Below, one piece after another: positions 1-7,616 of a stretch of DNA of 17,012 nucleotides. The notes beneath the pieces are model-generated. The model worked only from the letters and a program-made list of their open reading frames with translations. It made no database searches and was not told where the DNA came from. The stretch's first letter is position 1; every line of letters begins with the position of its first letter. Source of the DNA: Deltaproteobacteria bacterium (GTDB taxonomy: Bacteria; Desulfobacterota; Desulfobulbia; Desulfobulbales; VMSU01); NCBI GenBank assembly GCA_024274995.1, contig JAJSAA010000217.1:1-17012 (forward strand). The letters are read 5' to 3'. The position numbers and the translations under genes are program-made.

Positions 1-493
1 GAATAATGTCTTTATCATTCATCTTTTCAGTACGTTCCATAACCAAAGCGGATTAATACCCCATAATACGACCTAATAAAACCGTTAAATGAACTTTTAC
101 ATCGTTTTCAGACGATTTTTTCGTTACAATCCAACCATGATGGACTCGTAAAAAGTCCATCACTAACTAAAGATGGCTAAGTCAGCTAAGCGTAGACGGC
201 GAGGCGTGGTGGTTCGGCAGGGCTTCGGCCATACATGTGGTATGCCGAAGGTCTGCCGAAACGCCACAACGCCGTAGATCGGACTTCCAACGAACTCATT
301 TTGTCAAAGGGCTATAACTCTTTGAGTTAACGCGGTTTATTCAGAGAGATACTTTTTGACTTTTGTAACCTAAGTTCGTTGTACGTAGGATACCGTGCGC
401 AGTATAACTTAGCTTTTTACGACGCCATCAACCATAATTACAGTCACATTTCAGCGGCCGAAATAAACAACAATTTTTCAGAAGGCAGGCAAG
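1..493. other. Gene-poor region upstream of hisD
   Basis: No convincing gene lies in this AT-rich stretch. It contains a fold-back element at 138-299 (listed separately), a weak 5-bp hairpin followed by six T at 101-121, and a 6-bp inverted repeat with a 3-base loop at 315-329 that could be an operator or chance. A TTGACT at 356-361 and a TATAAC at 403-408 resemble promoter hexamers but are not correctly spaced from each other, so I do not call a promoter, although hisD must be transcribed from somewhere in this region. Confidence 0.6.
138..299. repeat. Fold-back (MITE-like) palindromic element
   Basis: Three nested pieces of dyad symmetry are visible. A perfect 9-bp stem with a 7-base loop lies at 138-146/154-162. 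A long imperfect hairpin spans 203-273, with stems 231-234/240-243, 223-229/244-250 and 213-220/253-260 and further pairing out to 203/273. The right flank 277-299 resembles the reverse complement of the left hairpin 140-161, matching at about 16 of 22 positions, so the whole unit has diverged terminal inverted repeats. It encodes no protein. It may be a miniature transposable element or a REP-like dispersed repeat; no target-site duplication is evident. Confidence 0.5.
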
Positions 494-1804
494 ATGATTA
501 TTACACCAGTTACAACCTCCAGCAGCGAGGGGAAAAAATTAATAAAAGGTCTGAAAGACAGGTATCAGAGCGCCGATGATAAACGCCGCCAGCAGGTGAG
601 TGCTATAATCGCCGAGGTCAGAGCCCGCGGTGACGAGGCGCTCCTGGAATACACCAATAAGTTTGACGCCCCGCATCTTGATCTGGAGCATCTCCAGGTC
701 AGCGCGGCCGAGATAGAGGCGGCCGAATCCCGGCTCAAGCCGAAGTTAAAGACCACTATTAATAAGGCTATTGAACGGGTGCGGAGCTTTCATGAGCATG
801 AAAAACAAGAATCATGGCTCGTCACCCGTGACGACGGAGCCATTACCGGCCGCCTGATCCACCCGGTGGATTCCGCCGGGCTTTATGTTCCCGGCGGCCA
901 GGGCGGCAAAACGCCCTTAGTCTCGTCGGTACTCATGAACGGTATTCCGGCGGTCATAGCCGGAGTAAAACGCTTAGTGATGCTGACCCCGCCCGCCGCG
1001 GAGGGCGGCATCAATCCGGCCTTAACCTATGCCGCCACCCAAATCGGCATCAAGGAGATCTACAAGGCCGGCAGCGCCTGGGGCATCGCCGCCCTGGCCT
1101 ATGGCACTGCCACCATCGCCCCGGTGGATGTGGTGGTGGGGCCGGGTAATCAATTCGTTACCGAGGCCAAAAAGCAGGTGGCGGGCCGAGTACGGATAGA
1201 TATGATCGCCGGCCCCAGCGAGGTGCTGATTGTGGCCGATAAATCCGCCAATCCTACCTATATCGCCGCTGACATGCTGGCTCAAGCCGAGCATGACCCC
1301 CTGGCCCTGGCCGTACTAATAACCATTAGCCCAGAACTGGGCCGGCGGGTAAATGAGGAACTGGCAGCCCTGCTGCCCCGCCTGAGCCGGGAGGAAATTG
1401 CCCGCCAGTCCCTCAGCAGCCGGGGAACCATTCTCCTGGCCGCTGATCTCGATGAGGCCCTGGAATTAGCCAATATTCTGGCCGCCGAGCATCTGGAACT
1501 GATGATCGAAGAGCCTTTTCAATGGCTGCCAAGAATCCGGCACGCCGGAGCTATCTTCCTGGGCCCCAACGCCCCGGAAGCCGTGGGTGATTATCTCGCC
1601 GGGCCCAACCATGTTCTGCCCACCATGGGCACAGCCCGTTACTCATCTTCACTCGGAGTGGAGACCTTTCTCAAAAAAAGCAGCCTGATCTCCTACTCCC
1701 GCCAGGCCTTGCTCAATGACGGTGAAGATATTATGACCATGGCCAATCTTGAAGGCCTATCGGCCCACGCCCTGTCCGTGGATGTACGCTTGAAAAATGA
1801 CTGA
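494..1804 (+). CDS. hisD: Histidinol dehydrogenase
   Basis: Catalyses the last two steps of histidine biosynthesis, oxidising L-histidinol to L-histidine with two NAD+, in the cytoplasm. The 436-residue product has the normal family length. Visible signatures are AGLYVPGG near 128-135, the GPGN loop at 216-219, AGPSEV at 239-244, and the zinc ligands expected of the family: Q264 and H267 in AQAEHD, D366 in GDYLAGPNH, and H425 near the C-terminus. The catalytic Glu-His pair is E332-H333 in AAEHLE. The ATG is preceded by a purine-rich AGGCAGG. An overlapping ORF starting upstream in another frame is ignored. The gene overlaps rsmG by 8 bases, so the two are probably co-transcribed. hisC, another histidine gene, lies at the far end of the window in a separate unit. 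Confidence 0.97.
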   Translation: MIITPVTTSSSEGKKLIKGLKDRYQSADDKRRQQVSAIIAEVRARGDEALLEYTNKFDAPHLDLEHLQVSAAEIEAAESRLKPKLKTTINKAIERVRSFHEHEKQESWLVTRDDGAITGRLIHPVDSAGLYVPGGQGGKTPLVSSVLMNGIPAVIAGVKRLVMLTPPAAEGGINPALTYAATQIGIKEIYKAGSAWGIAALAYGTATIAPVDVVVGPGNQFVTEAKKQVAGRVRIDMIAGPSEVLIVADKSANPTYIAADMLAQAEHDPLALAVLITISPELGRRVNEELAALLPRLSREEIARQSLSSRGTILLAADLDEALELANILAAEHLELMIEEPFQWLPRIRHAGAIFLGPNAPEAVGDYLAGPNHVLPTMGTARYSSSLGVETFLKKSSLISYSRQALLNDGEDIMTMANLEGLSAHALSVDVRLKND

Positions 1805-2474
1805 AGGCACACTTAACTTTACAGCGGCCCTGGAAGACGGCCTGAAGGCCCTGAATATCCCGGCCCCGGAACCGGCGGCTCTTGTCAGCCTCCAGCGTTA
1901 TTTTGCCGAACTTGAGAAATGGGGCCGCAAGATTAATCTGGTGGCCAGAGCGGCTCCGGAGCAGATTATTGAAAATCATTTTTTAGACTCCCTGACCCTC
2001 CTGCCCCTGATAGCCGATATGGAGGCACAGAGCCTGTTAGATGTAGGAAGCGGTGCCGGATTCCCCGGCCTGGCCCTTAAAATCGCCTGCCCGGCACTTA
2101 CAGTAACCCTAATAGAGCCACGCCAAAAACGGGTTTCTTTTCTACGCCATGTTATCCGCTGCCTGCACTTAGATAATATAAAGATAATAGAAGAACGTCT
2201 GCGGGAGGATAAGGAGGCATGGCCGGCTTACGACCAGCCCGATATCATCACCTGCCGGGCCCTGACCACCATCGGCCCTTTCCTGCAGATGGTCACCAAC
2301 TGCCCGCCCCACAGCACCATTATCTGCATGAAAGGGCCGAAAATGGAAGAAGAAGTAAAGGCCTGGTTGCAAGATGATCCGGCCAGCCCCTTTAAACATA
2401 CCAAAACCTTACGCTTTACTATGCCCGGCAATAAGGCAGAACGAGCTCTGACAGTCTTCACTAAAAATCATTAA
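1797..2474 (+). CDS. rsmG: 16S rRNA (guanine-N7) methyltransferase RsmG
   Basis: SAM-dependent methyltransferase that makes m7G527 in 16S rRNA (E. coli numbering); loss is known to give low-level streptomycin resistance. The 225-residue product carries the Rossmann-fold SAM loop LLDVGSGAGFPG at about 80-91, followed by LIEPRQKRVSFLRHV, the classic GidB segment contacting cofactor and RNA. The N-terminal NLV and HFLDSL stretches (about 47-66) are also typical. Its ATG lies inside the end of hisD (8-base overlap) with no strong ribosome binding site, which suggests translational coupling. rsmG is more often found next to mnmG or parA; the hisD pairing is a less common context. Confidence 0.95.
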   Translation: MTEGTLNFTAALEDGLKALNIPAPEPAALVSLQRYFAELEKWGRKINLVARAAPEQIIENHFLDSLTLLPLIADMEAQSLLDVGSGAGFPGLALKIACPALTVTLIEPRQKRVSFLRHVIRCLHLDNIKIIEERLREDKEAWPAYDQPDIITCRALTTIGPFLQMVTNCPPHSTIICMKGPKMEEEVKAWLQDDPASPFKHTKTLRFTMPGNKAERALTVFTKNH

Positions 2475-2476
2475 TT

Positions 2477-2546
2477 AACCACGGAAGGCACGGAAAAAAC
2501 TAAAAAACAATTCCGTGCCTTCCGTGGTTTCCGTGGTTTCCGTGGT
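2477..2546. repeat. 19-bp hairpin with three tandem 9-bp repeats, between convergent genes
   Basis: Arms 2477-2495 and 2511-2529 are perfectly complementary over 19 bp around a 15-base A-rich loop. The right arm runs into three exact tandem copies of TTCCGTGGT at 2520-2528, 2529-2537 and 2538-2546. It starts three bases after the rsmG stop and ends about 30 bases before the yhdP-like stop, so it could act as a bidirectional transcription terminator, although neither side has a long T tract. The unit structure suggests a dispersed intergenic repeat family rather than a dedicated terminator. Confidence 0.75.
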
Positions 2547-2579
2547 TAAACAAAACAGCTCTTAATCGCAGTCAAAAAC

Positions 2580-5500
2580 TCATTTACCCTTGCCAGGCTT
2601 CCCAGCCGGCAGCAGGGGCGATAAAATCCGAAAGGGCAGGGTCAGGGTATCAATGACAAATTCCATGGCCGCCTTGCCGACGGCCCCAGGCGGCAGAGCC
2701 GTGACCTCCGGATCGGCAAGCGGCCCCTGCACCGATACCGGAAAGGTCAGGATGGAACCCTTCTTGCCTCCCAGGACCCGGCCGACGAGGGGAATACTGG
2801 TAACCACTGAATCAATCATCTTCAAAGGGGCAACAAAGAAGGTCAGGTCGAGCCGGCGCTCCGGAAGGGTTATGGTTCCCCGGCCCGAGATATTAACCCC
2901 TTTACCCTTTAACACCAGACGATTTACAGTCACCACATTATCTTTCAGGCTAGTTTTGATATCGAGCTTATTATATTCCAGTCCCTCATGTCCGGTGGTT
3001 GATTTATTCTGCCAGGTCAACAAATCGGTAAAATTAATTACCGTGAATATACGGGACAATAAATCCATTCTGCGGATCAAACCATGATCTGACTGGAGGT
3101 TAATATGCCCCCTGCGCCAGTTCCCCGGTATTCCCGAGAGTTCGGCATCCAGCGAAAACGGCCCCTCAATGAGACTCTGCTTAACCCCGAGGCAGGGCAG
3201 GGTTCTGGCAAACTTAAAAACCGGCCCCTGCGAGGCAATCTTAAAGCTGCTGGCCGCCGGTCGCGTAATATCCCAGCGGCCGGACATATCCATCCCGCAG
3301 ATAGAGGCGGAATTTAAATCCACCTGGGCGGCCTGGTTCTTAAAACTGAGATGCCCCCGCATGGGTGACCAGGTATAGGTATGGGGTTTAACGCCATTAT
3401 CATGAGGAGCGGACTTATTTTGATATGAAAAGCTGCCAAGATCAAAATTAAGGCTGCCGCTCAGATTGGCCGGGATAATTTGTTCCTCAGTCTTTGTTTT
3501 ACCGGCCGCCGTCTCTGGGTTTAAACGCCGCTTAAGCATAGTCACAGCCTGGTGAAGATTATGCCAGGCCAGTTTCTGAGCGCTGACATCCATATTGAGC
3601 TTATAATTATTGCCATTTGTGGTCAAAAAACCATGGCCTGACAAGGTATCAGCGCCCAGTTCAATTTCAGCCGCTTTAATCTTGACCTGGCGGTTATCAC
3701 CGGCAAGATATAGATGTTTCACCGTCAACGGCATACTCTCATCCTTATTCTCAAGGCTGATGTCTTCAAAACTCATCGCCCCGTTAAAGGCCGCCGACAG
3801 CCCGTTACTATGCTGGGTAAGCATGTTAAAGGAGCCGCTGACAGTGCCGTGATCAAAAAATTTCCGGGCCAGAAATTCGTTCAGCGCCGGCAGCCTTAAT
3901 TTGCCGTGCCAGGTGAGAACGGAACGGGCGGGAGCACGCCATTTATTGTAAGTCAACCTCCCCTGCCGGAGACCATCGGCCATCTTAAAGGTCATTAACA
4001 AGGCCTTTGGGTTATCAATAATATCCAGATCCAGCTCCGGGGCCTCCCCCGCCTCCTGCGGCCCGGCCCGCACCCGGCCCTTAACCCTGAAGTCATCCCA
4101 GGCGGCATCGTTATTGGTGAGGCTGAAATCCTTTAATTGACAAGGCAGACGGGGAAAGAAACGGGGCGGAATCCAATCCAGCCCTTTAAGCCACGGGCCA
4201 AGGCGACGGGGCACCTGCCCATTAAGCGTGGTTGTGCCCTGCCAATGCCGGAGATGATGATGGCGATACTTACCATCAAGATATATCTTCTCGCCGGCAA
4301 CCTTGAAAATACCGCTGAGCGCGGCACCATGGTCAGTGAGCTTCCCGTCTAAGGCCGAGCTTATCAATTCCGGCAGGTGACGGGCAATTAAGTGAAAATT
4401 ATCCACCGAGCCCCGGGCCGTATACTTCCAGGCCGCCGGCCGCGCGACCGGCCCCTTTAGACTTCCCTCCCGCAGGCGCAATGTCCCGGAGACGGCAGAG
4501 ATATCGGCAGCAAGCACCTGCCTCAAAAAATGACGTTTACGCCCCAGATCAAGATAACTGTTCCGCCAGAGGTCGGCGAGATCGGCTACGCCCCGCAGAG
4601 AGTTAATTTCCAGCCTTGGCTCCCGCCCCCCTCCCCAGGAGACAAAACCACGGCTCTCCTTTATATCATGCGGCCCCAATGTACACCTGAGTCCGTCCCA
4701 GCTTACCCGTTCCGGGGCCACCTCCAGTTCTCCGCCCTGAATATTAAAGGGCCAGGGGAGCCGGTCATAACGGCCGGTAGCCTGCATATCCCTCACCACA
4801 ACCCGGGTTTGCAGATCATCTAAATCATCACCGAGACGTAATGTCCCTTGAGCCCGGCCCTTTATGTCTTTGAAATGGGCCAACTCCTCCTGAAAGGGGC
4901 GATTATGAACCACGGTCTTTAATATTCTGCCGAGATCACTAAGATCAGCGTCTATGTCCAGGACAAGCTTAAAAGCTTTATCTTCCTTGGGCAGATCAAC
5001 AATAAGATCGCCGTTTCTGGCCCGGCTACCGCCAATGGCAGCCGTCAGCCCCTTACCGGCTAATTGCCCGTTAATAATAGTGATAGGGCCGCTGGCCCAG
5101 TCAAGATGCAGGTTTATATCCGGAACAAAGATAGGAGCCCGGTCTACATCTACCGCGATAGTCATCTTGTTAATATGCTTGAAATCGGAGAGCGGGCCGT
5201 TAAAGGTGTAGCGAGCCGACCTGGCACGGCCACCCTCCACTATTCTACAGACCTGCGCCGCCACCTCATTTTTACCAAACCGAGCCAGAATAATCCGGCG
5301 GATGGCAGTAAGATCAAGGTTCCTGCCTTTAAGATCAATCTCCCATATTCCCTTACGCCGATAGATACTGCCGCCAAGTTCCAGTGCCGGATCAGCCAGC
5401 ACCAGTTTATCAATATTCACGAAATAATCGTCACCCTGACGGGTAATCTTCAAATTGGCCAGGCGGCGCAGCTTACATAAACGGCCGAAGAGGGGCAACG

Positions 5501-6233
5501 GGCAGGGGGCATCTACCTTGATTCCCGCCTGCCACTGGTGCCGGCCAAAGGCCTCAGCATGCAGACGCAGGGGAATATTTGTGGCAGTTAAAGAGCCCGC
5601 CCCATATAGACGCGAGAAGCAGGAGGCCAGATCAAAATTACCTGCCTCAAGATCAAGACTGAAATATCTCTTATGCAAATCGACACGGGCCTTAATCTTA
5701 AGCTGGGAGGCGAAGGAGGCGGCGGCGCGCAGGGAAATCTCCAGGCGCTGCTCACGGGAGGTGACGTGCAGACGCAGCTTTTTGAAACTGAGCCGGCGCA
5801 GGGTTAATTCGGGACTCAACTTACCGGCCGGCAGAAGCAACTGGCCGTTTTTAACCGTTAATTTAAAATTTGGCAGCACCAGCCTTTTCTCGTGAAAGGC
5901 AAGGCGCTTGAAGGTAAGCCTGGGGTCTATGAGAGTTACCCGCCCCAGACTAAGCTGCCGGTTGAAGATAACCCGCCAGTCTGGATAGACCAGCACCTCG
6001 GGTACCTGCAGGGCATAAATATCATTTTCGAATATTAGATTCCGGAGGCGCAGGGCGGGGACAGGCAGCCAGCGCCAACCGATAGCCCCAATCCCGGCCT
6101 GACCGCCTAACAGAACGGTGAGTTGAGCGTTAACCCGCTGTTTAACGCCGCTATATTCAAGGAGAAGGGGAGAAAGCAGAATACCACAGACGATAAATAC
6201 AGCGGCAACAAGAAATACAAGACGTTTTTTCAT
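2580..6233 (-). CDS. Large AsmA-superfamily protein, YhdP-like
   Basis: Predicted envelope-spanning protein of the AsmA/YhdP/TamB group, members of which are implicated in moving phospholipids from inner to outer membrane. It is anchored by one N-terminal membrane segment (about residues 5-27) with the bulk, rich in alternating beta-strand pattern, in the periplasm. The C-terminal part (RLVLKGKGVNISGRGTI, LDLTFFVAPL, IPLVGRVLGGKKG, FPVSVQGPLADPEV) is the typical AsmA C-terminal module. At 1217 residues it is close to E. coli YhdP (about 1270). I chose the ATG at 6233 giving MKKRLVF; a TTG two codons upstream is possible, and neither has a clear ribosome binding site. It lies 17 bases after the pilZ gene, so the two form an operon. 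Exact subfamily assignment is uncertain. Confidence 0.88.
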   Translation of the reverse strand: MKKRLVFLVAAVFIVCGILLSPLLLEYSGVKQRVNAQLTVLLGGQAGIGAIGWRWLPVPALRLRNLIFENDIYALQVPEVLVYPDWRVIFNRQLSLGRVTLIDPRLTFKRLAFHEKRLVLPNFKLTVKNGQLLLPAGKLSPELTLRRLSFKKLRLHVTSREQRLEISLRAAASFASQLKIKARVDLHKRYFSLDLEAGNFDLASCFSRLYGAGSLTATNIPLRLHAEAFGRHQWQAGIKVDAPCPLPLFGRLCKLRRLANLKITRQGDDYFVNIDKLVLADPALELGGSIYRRKGIWEIDLKGRNLDLTAIRRIILARFGKNEVAAQVCRIVEGGRARSARYTFNGPLSDFKHINKMTIAVDVDRAPIFVPDINLHLDWASGPITIINGQLAGKGLTAAIGGSRARNGDLIVDLPKEDKAFKLVLDIDADLSDLGRILKTVVHNRPFQEELAHFKDIKGRAQGTLRLGDDLDDLQTRVVVRDMQATGRYDRLPWPFNIQGGELEVAPERVSWDGLRCTLGPHDIKESRGFVSWGGGREPRLEINSLRGVADLADLWRNSYLDLGRKRHFLRQVLAADISAVSGTLRLREGSLKGPVARPAAWKYTARGSVDNFHLIARHLPELISSALDGKLTDHGAALSGIFKVAGEKIYLDGKYRHHHLRHWQGTTTLNGQVPRRLGPWLKGLDWIPPRFFPRLPCQLKDFSLTNNDAAWDDFRVKGRVRAGPQEAGEAPELDLDIIDNPKALLMTFKMADGLRQGRLTYNKWRAPARSVLTWHGKLRLPALNEFLARKFFDHGTVSGSFNMLTQHSNGLSAAFNGAMSFEDISLENKDESMPLTVKHLYLAGDNRQVKIKAAEIELGADTLSGHGFLTTNGNNYKLNMDVSAQKLAWHNLHQAVTMLKRRLNPETAAGKTKTEEQIIPANLSGSLNFDLGSFSYQNKSAPHDNGVKPHTYTWSPMRGHLSFKNQAAQVDLNSASICGMDMSGRWDITRPAASSFKIASQGPVFKFARTLPCLGVKQSLIEGPFSLDAELSGIPGNWRRGHINLQSDHGLIRRMDLLSRIFTVINFTDLLTWQNKSTTGHEGLEYNKLDIKTSLKDNVVTVNRLVLKGKGVNISGRGTITLPERRLDLTFFVAPLKMIDSVVTSIPLVGRVLGGKKGSILTFPVSVQGPLADPEVTALPPGAVGKAAMEFVIDTLTLPFRILSPLLPAGKPGKGK

Positions 6234-6250
6234 GGCCAATGGGGCAGAAT

Positions 6251-6544
6251 TCAGGTGCCGGAATCTAACCGCACTCCAGCCTTATAGACAACCTTGGACT
6301 GACAGATCCAGACAACAGTACCGCAGGCAACCGGCATACCCTTGGGGAACCTGATTACCTGCCCTAATTCCAGGGGCTGGTCGGAGGTAAAGCAGATACC
6401 ACCATCACTTAAATTAATCACCTTGACCCGCAGGGGCAGACCCGCTCCCGCGGCTGAATCAAGAATAATATCAAGCCATAGGTCTATACAATCCCGCCGT
6501 TGCTCTCTACGCCTTTCCCTGGTTTTCTGCTGCTCACCCACCAT
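6251..6544 (-). CDS. PilZ-domain protein
   Basis: A 97-residue stand-alone PilZ domain, expected to bind cyclic di-GMP. The two binding motifs are present: an arginine cluster (RRREQRRD at about 11-18, providing RxxxR) and NLSDGG at 44-49, matching the [D/N]xSxxG consensus. The start is set at the ATG at 6544 because a strong Shine-Dalgarno AAGGGG lies at 6550-6555; a TTG seven codons upstream gives a longer frame but is unlikely. It is the first gene of a two-gene unit with the yhdP-like gene and has a good extended -10 promoter just upstream. The context hints at c-di-GMP input to envelope lipid transport, but the sequence does not show a direct interaction. Confidence 0.85.
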   Translation of the reverse strand: MVGEQQKTRERRREQRRDCIDLWLDIILDSAAGAGLPLRVKVINLSDGGICFTSDQPLELGQVIRFPKGMPVACGTVVWICQSKVVYKAGVRLDSGT

Positions 6545-6603
6545 TATGTCCCCTTCAAAGCTCAAGGTTAGCGGCCCTGTTTACCAAATACCTAATTACC
6601 GAC

Positions 6604-6612
6604 ATTATAGCA
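6604..6612 (-). promoter_or_regulatory. Extended -10 promoter element for pilZ
   Basis: On the minus strand the sequence TGCTATAAT gives a perfect TATAAT hexamer with the TGn extension. Any -35 box at the right distance is poor (T-rich), as is usual for extended -10 promoters. It would start transcription about 50 bases before the pilZ ATG. The same divergent region must also drive arfB on the other strand, for which no clear promoter is seen. Confidence 0.55.
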
Positions 6613-6722
6613 CAATTGCCTATAGAGCAAAAGAGGCGGCCAGGCCGGAAAATATTATCCTTATTGCTGGCAATATGTTATTTTATTGTCATTCAACTTA
6701 CTACCACCGACTTTTCAGGCCC

Positions 6723-7148
6723 ATGCTCAAAATAACCCCAAATCTCAATATACCATTAACCGAGTTATCGTTTACCTTCTCACGCAGCAGCGGCCCGGGC
6801 GGCCAGCATGTCAATAAGGTCAACAGTCGGGTAACCCTTTGGTTTAACCTTTGGCAGTCGCCAAGTTTGAGCGCATCTCAAAAAATCACCCTCAGCCAGA
6901 AACTGGCCGGCCATATCAACCGGCACGGCCAATTATGGCTGGTCAGCTACCGGCACCGTATGCAAATGGCCAACCGCCAGGAGGCGCTGTTGAAATTCAG
7001 CGATTTACTGCGCGCTGGATTAAAGACCAAAGCACGGCGCAAAAAGACTAAAATCACAAAGGCATCAAGAGAACGCCGTCTCAGGCTTAAAAAAGACCGG
7101 GGCCGCCTGAAAAGAAAAAGATGTGGACCAAGGCAGGGAGAAGATTAA
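6723..7148 (+). CDS. arfB: Peptidyl-tRNA hydrolase ArfB (ribosome rescue)
   Basis: Codon-independent release factor homologue that enters stalled ribosomes and hydrolyses peptidyl-tRNA. The 141-residue product has the GGQ catalytic motif at residues 26-28 within SSGPGGQHVNK, and a long, very basic C-terminal tail (KARRKKTKITKASRERRLRLKK, from about 103 on) that in ArfB/YaeJ inserts into the mRNA channel. Length and GGQ position match E. coli ArfB (140 residues, GGQ near 26), which supports the ATG at 6723. The frame is open much further upstream, overlapping pilZ antisense, but that extension has no family character. The ribosome binding site is weak. It stands alone, divergent from pilZ. Confidence 0.93.
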   Translation: MLKITPNLNIPLTELSFTFSRSSGPGGQHVNKVNSRVTLWFNLWQSPSLSASQKITLSQKLAGHINRHGQLWLVSYRHRMQMANRQEALLKFSDLLRAGLKTKARRKKTKITKASRERRLRLKKDRGRLKRKRCGPRQGED

Positions 7149-7160
7149 TCTTTTCAGGCT

Positions 7161-7213
7161 CTGGGGGTAGCCCCTCAGGTAAGCGTTTCAGGGTGTTCAT
7201 GGAGCGCTTACCT
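7161..7213. terminator. Hairpin region between convergent arfB and zinc-ribbon gene
   Basis: Two overlapping, mutually exclusive stems are visible. One is a compact G/C hairpin at 7161-7178 with a TAG loop and one bulged base. The other is a 9-bp perfect stem at 7177-7185/7205-7213 with a 19-base loop, AGGTAAGCG pairing with CGCTTACCT. T runs are short, so it is not a textbook Rho-independent terminator, but its position between two convergent stop codons (7148 and 7214) fits a bidirectional terminator or an intergenic repeat. Confidence 0.45.
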
Positions 7214-7480
7214 TTAAATAGCCCGGCGCCAGGCCTTACTCCTCGGCGGCAGTAAACGAAAGGGTAACCACAAAATCAGGGACAGAATACGAATAAGATG
7301 GCGGAGACCACCAAAACGCTCTCCGAGATGCTCGGTGCATTTACAACGCTCACAACAGAGCGCAGCATCAGATGATTCCTCCAACCACTCCCAGGAGGAT
7401 CTGATAATTACCGGCATCAACTGCCGAACACATGGCCGGCAGAGCCACAACGATTTATTCCCCGTCCGCCATCTTTGCAT
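7214..7480 (-). CDS. Small putative zinc-ribbon membrane-associated protein
   Basis: I do not recognise this 88-residue protein by name. Two Cys pairs, CRPC at 14-17 and CERC at about 44-47 with extra neighbouring cysteines, are spaced like a zinc ribbon or rubredoxin-type knuckle. A hydrophobic helix (about 66-78, ILSLILWLPF) followed by basic residues suggests a C-terminal membrane anchor. The ATG at 7480 sits directly behind a TATAAT-like stretch with no ribosome binding site, so it may be leaderless, or the real start may be a TTG at 7450 preceded by GGGGA. It is transcribed toward arfB and divergent from the ccmF-like operon. It could be a non-coding frame, but the ordered Cys pairs make that less likely. 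Confidence 0.5.
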   Translation of the reverse strand: MQRWRTGNKSLWLCRPCVRQLMPVIIRSSWEWLEESSDAALCCERCKCTEHLGERFGGLRHLIRILSLILWLPFRLLPPRSKAWRRAI

Positions 7481-7616
7481 ATATTATATATATCTCCACC
7501 GTTACAAAAACTGCATGTTTTTTTAAGATAATGATAAACTCTGGTTTTTTTATATTTATCGGCTATGGTAAATTTTTCTTAAACTATCCGTAATTAGTAA
7601 TTATTCACAATAACAA

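Noticed and set aside
1..40. Possible start of a leftward gene (ATG at 40, open for 13 codons to the edge)
   Set aside because: Too short to judge, no ribosome binding site, and AT-rich sequence like the surrounding non-coding DNA.
101..121. Rho-independent terminator
   Set aside because: Only a 5-bp A/T-rich stem before the T run; too weak to call.
138..330. Integron attC site
   Set aside because: The hairpins lack the paired RYYYAAC/GTTRRRY core sites and there is no cassette or integrase nearby.
379..579. Plus-strand ORF overlapping the start of hisD in another frame
   Set aside because: No family character, ends inside hisD, and hisD has the better start and composition.
6342..6722. 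Upstream open frame extending arfB to more than 260 residues
   Set aside because: Runs antisense through pilZ, lacks ArfB similarity, and the GGQ position fits the 6723 start.
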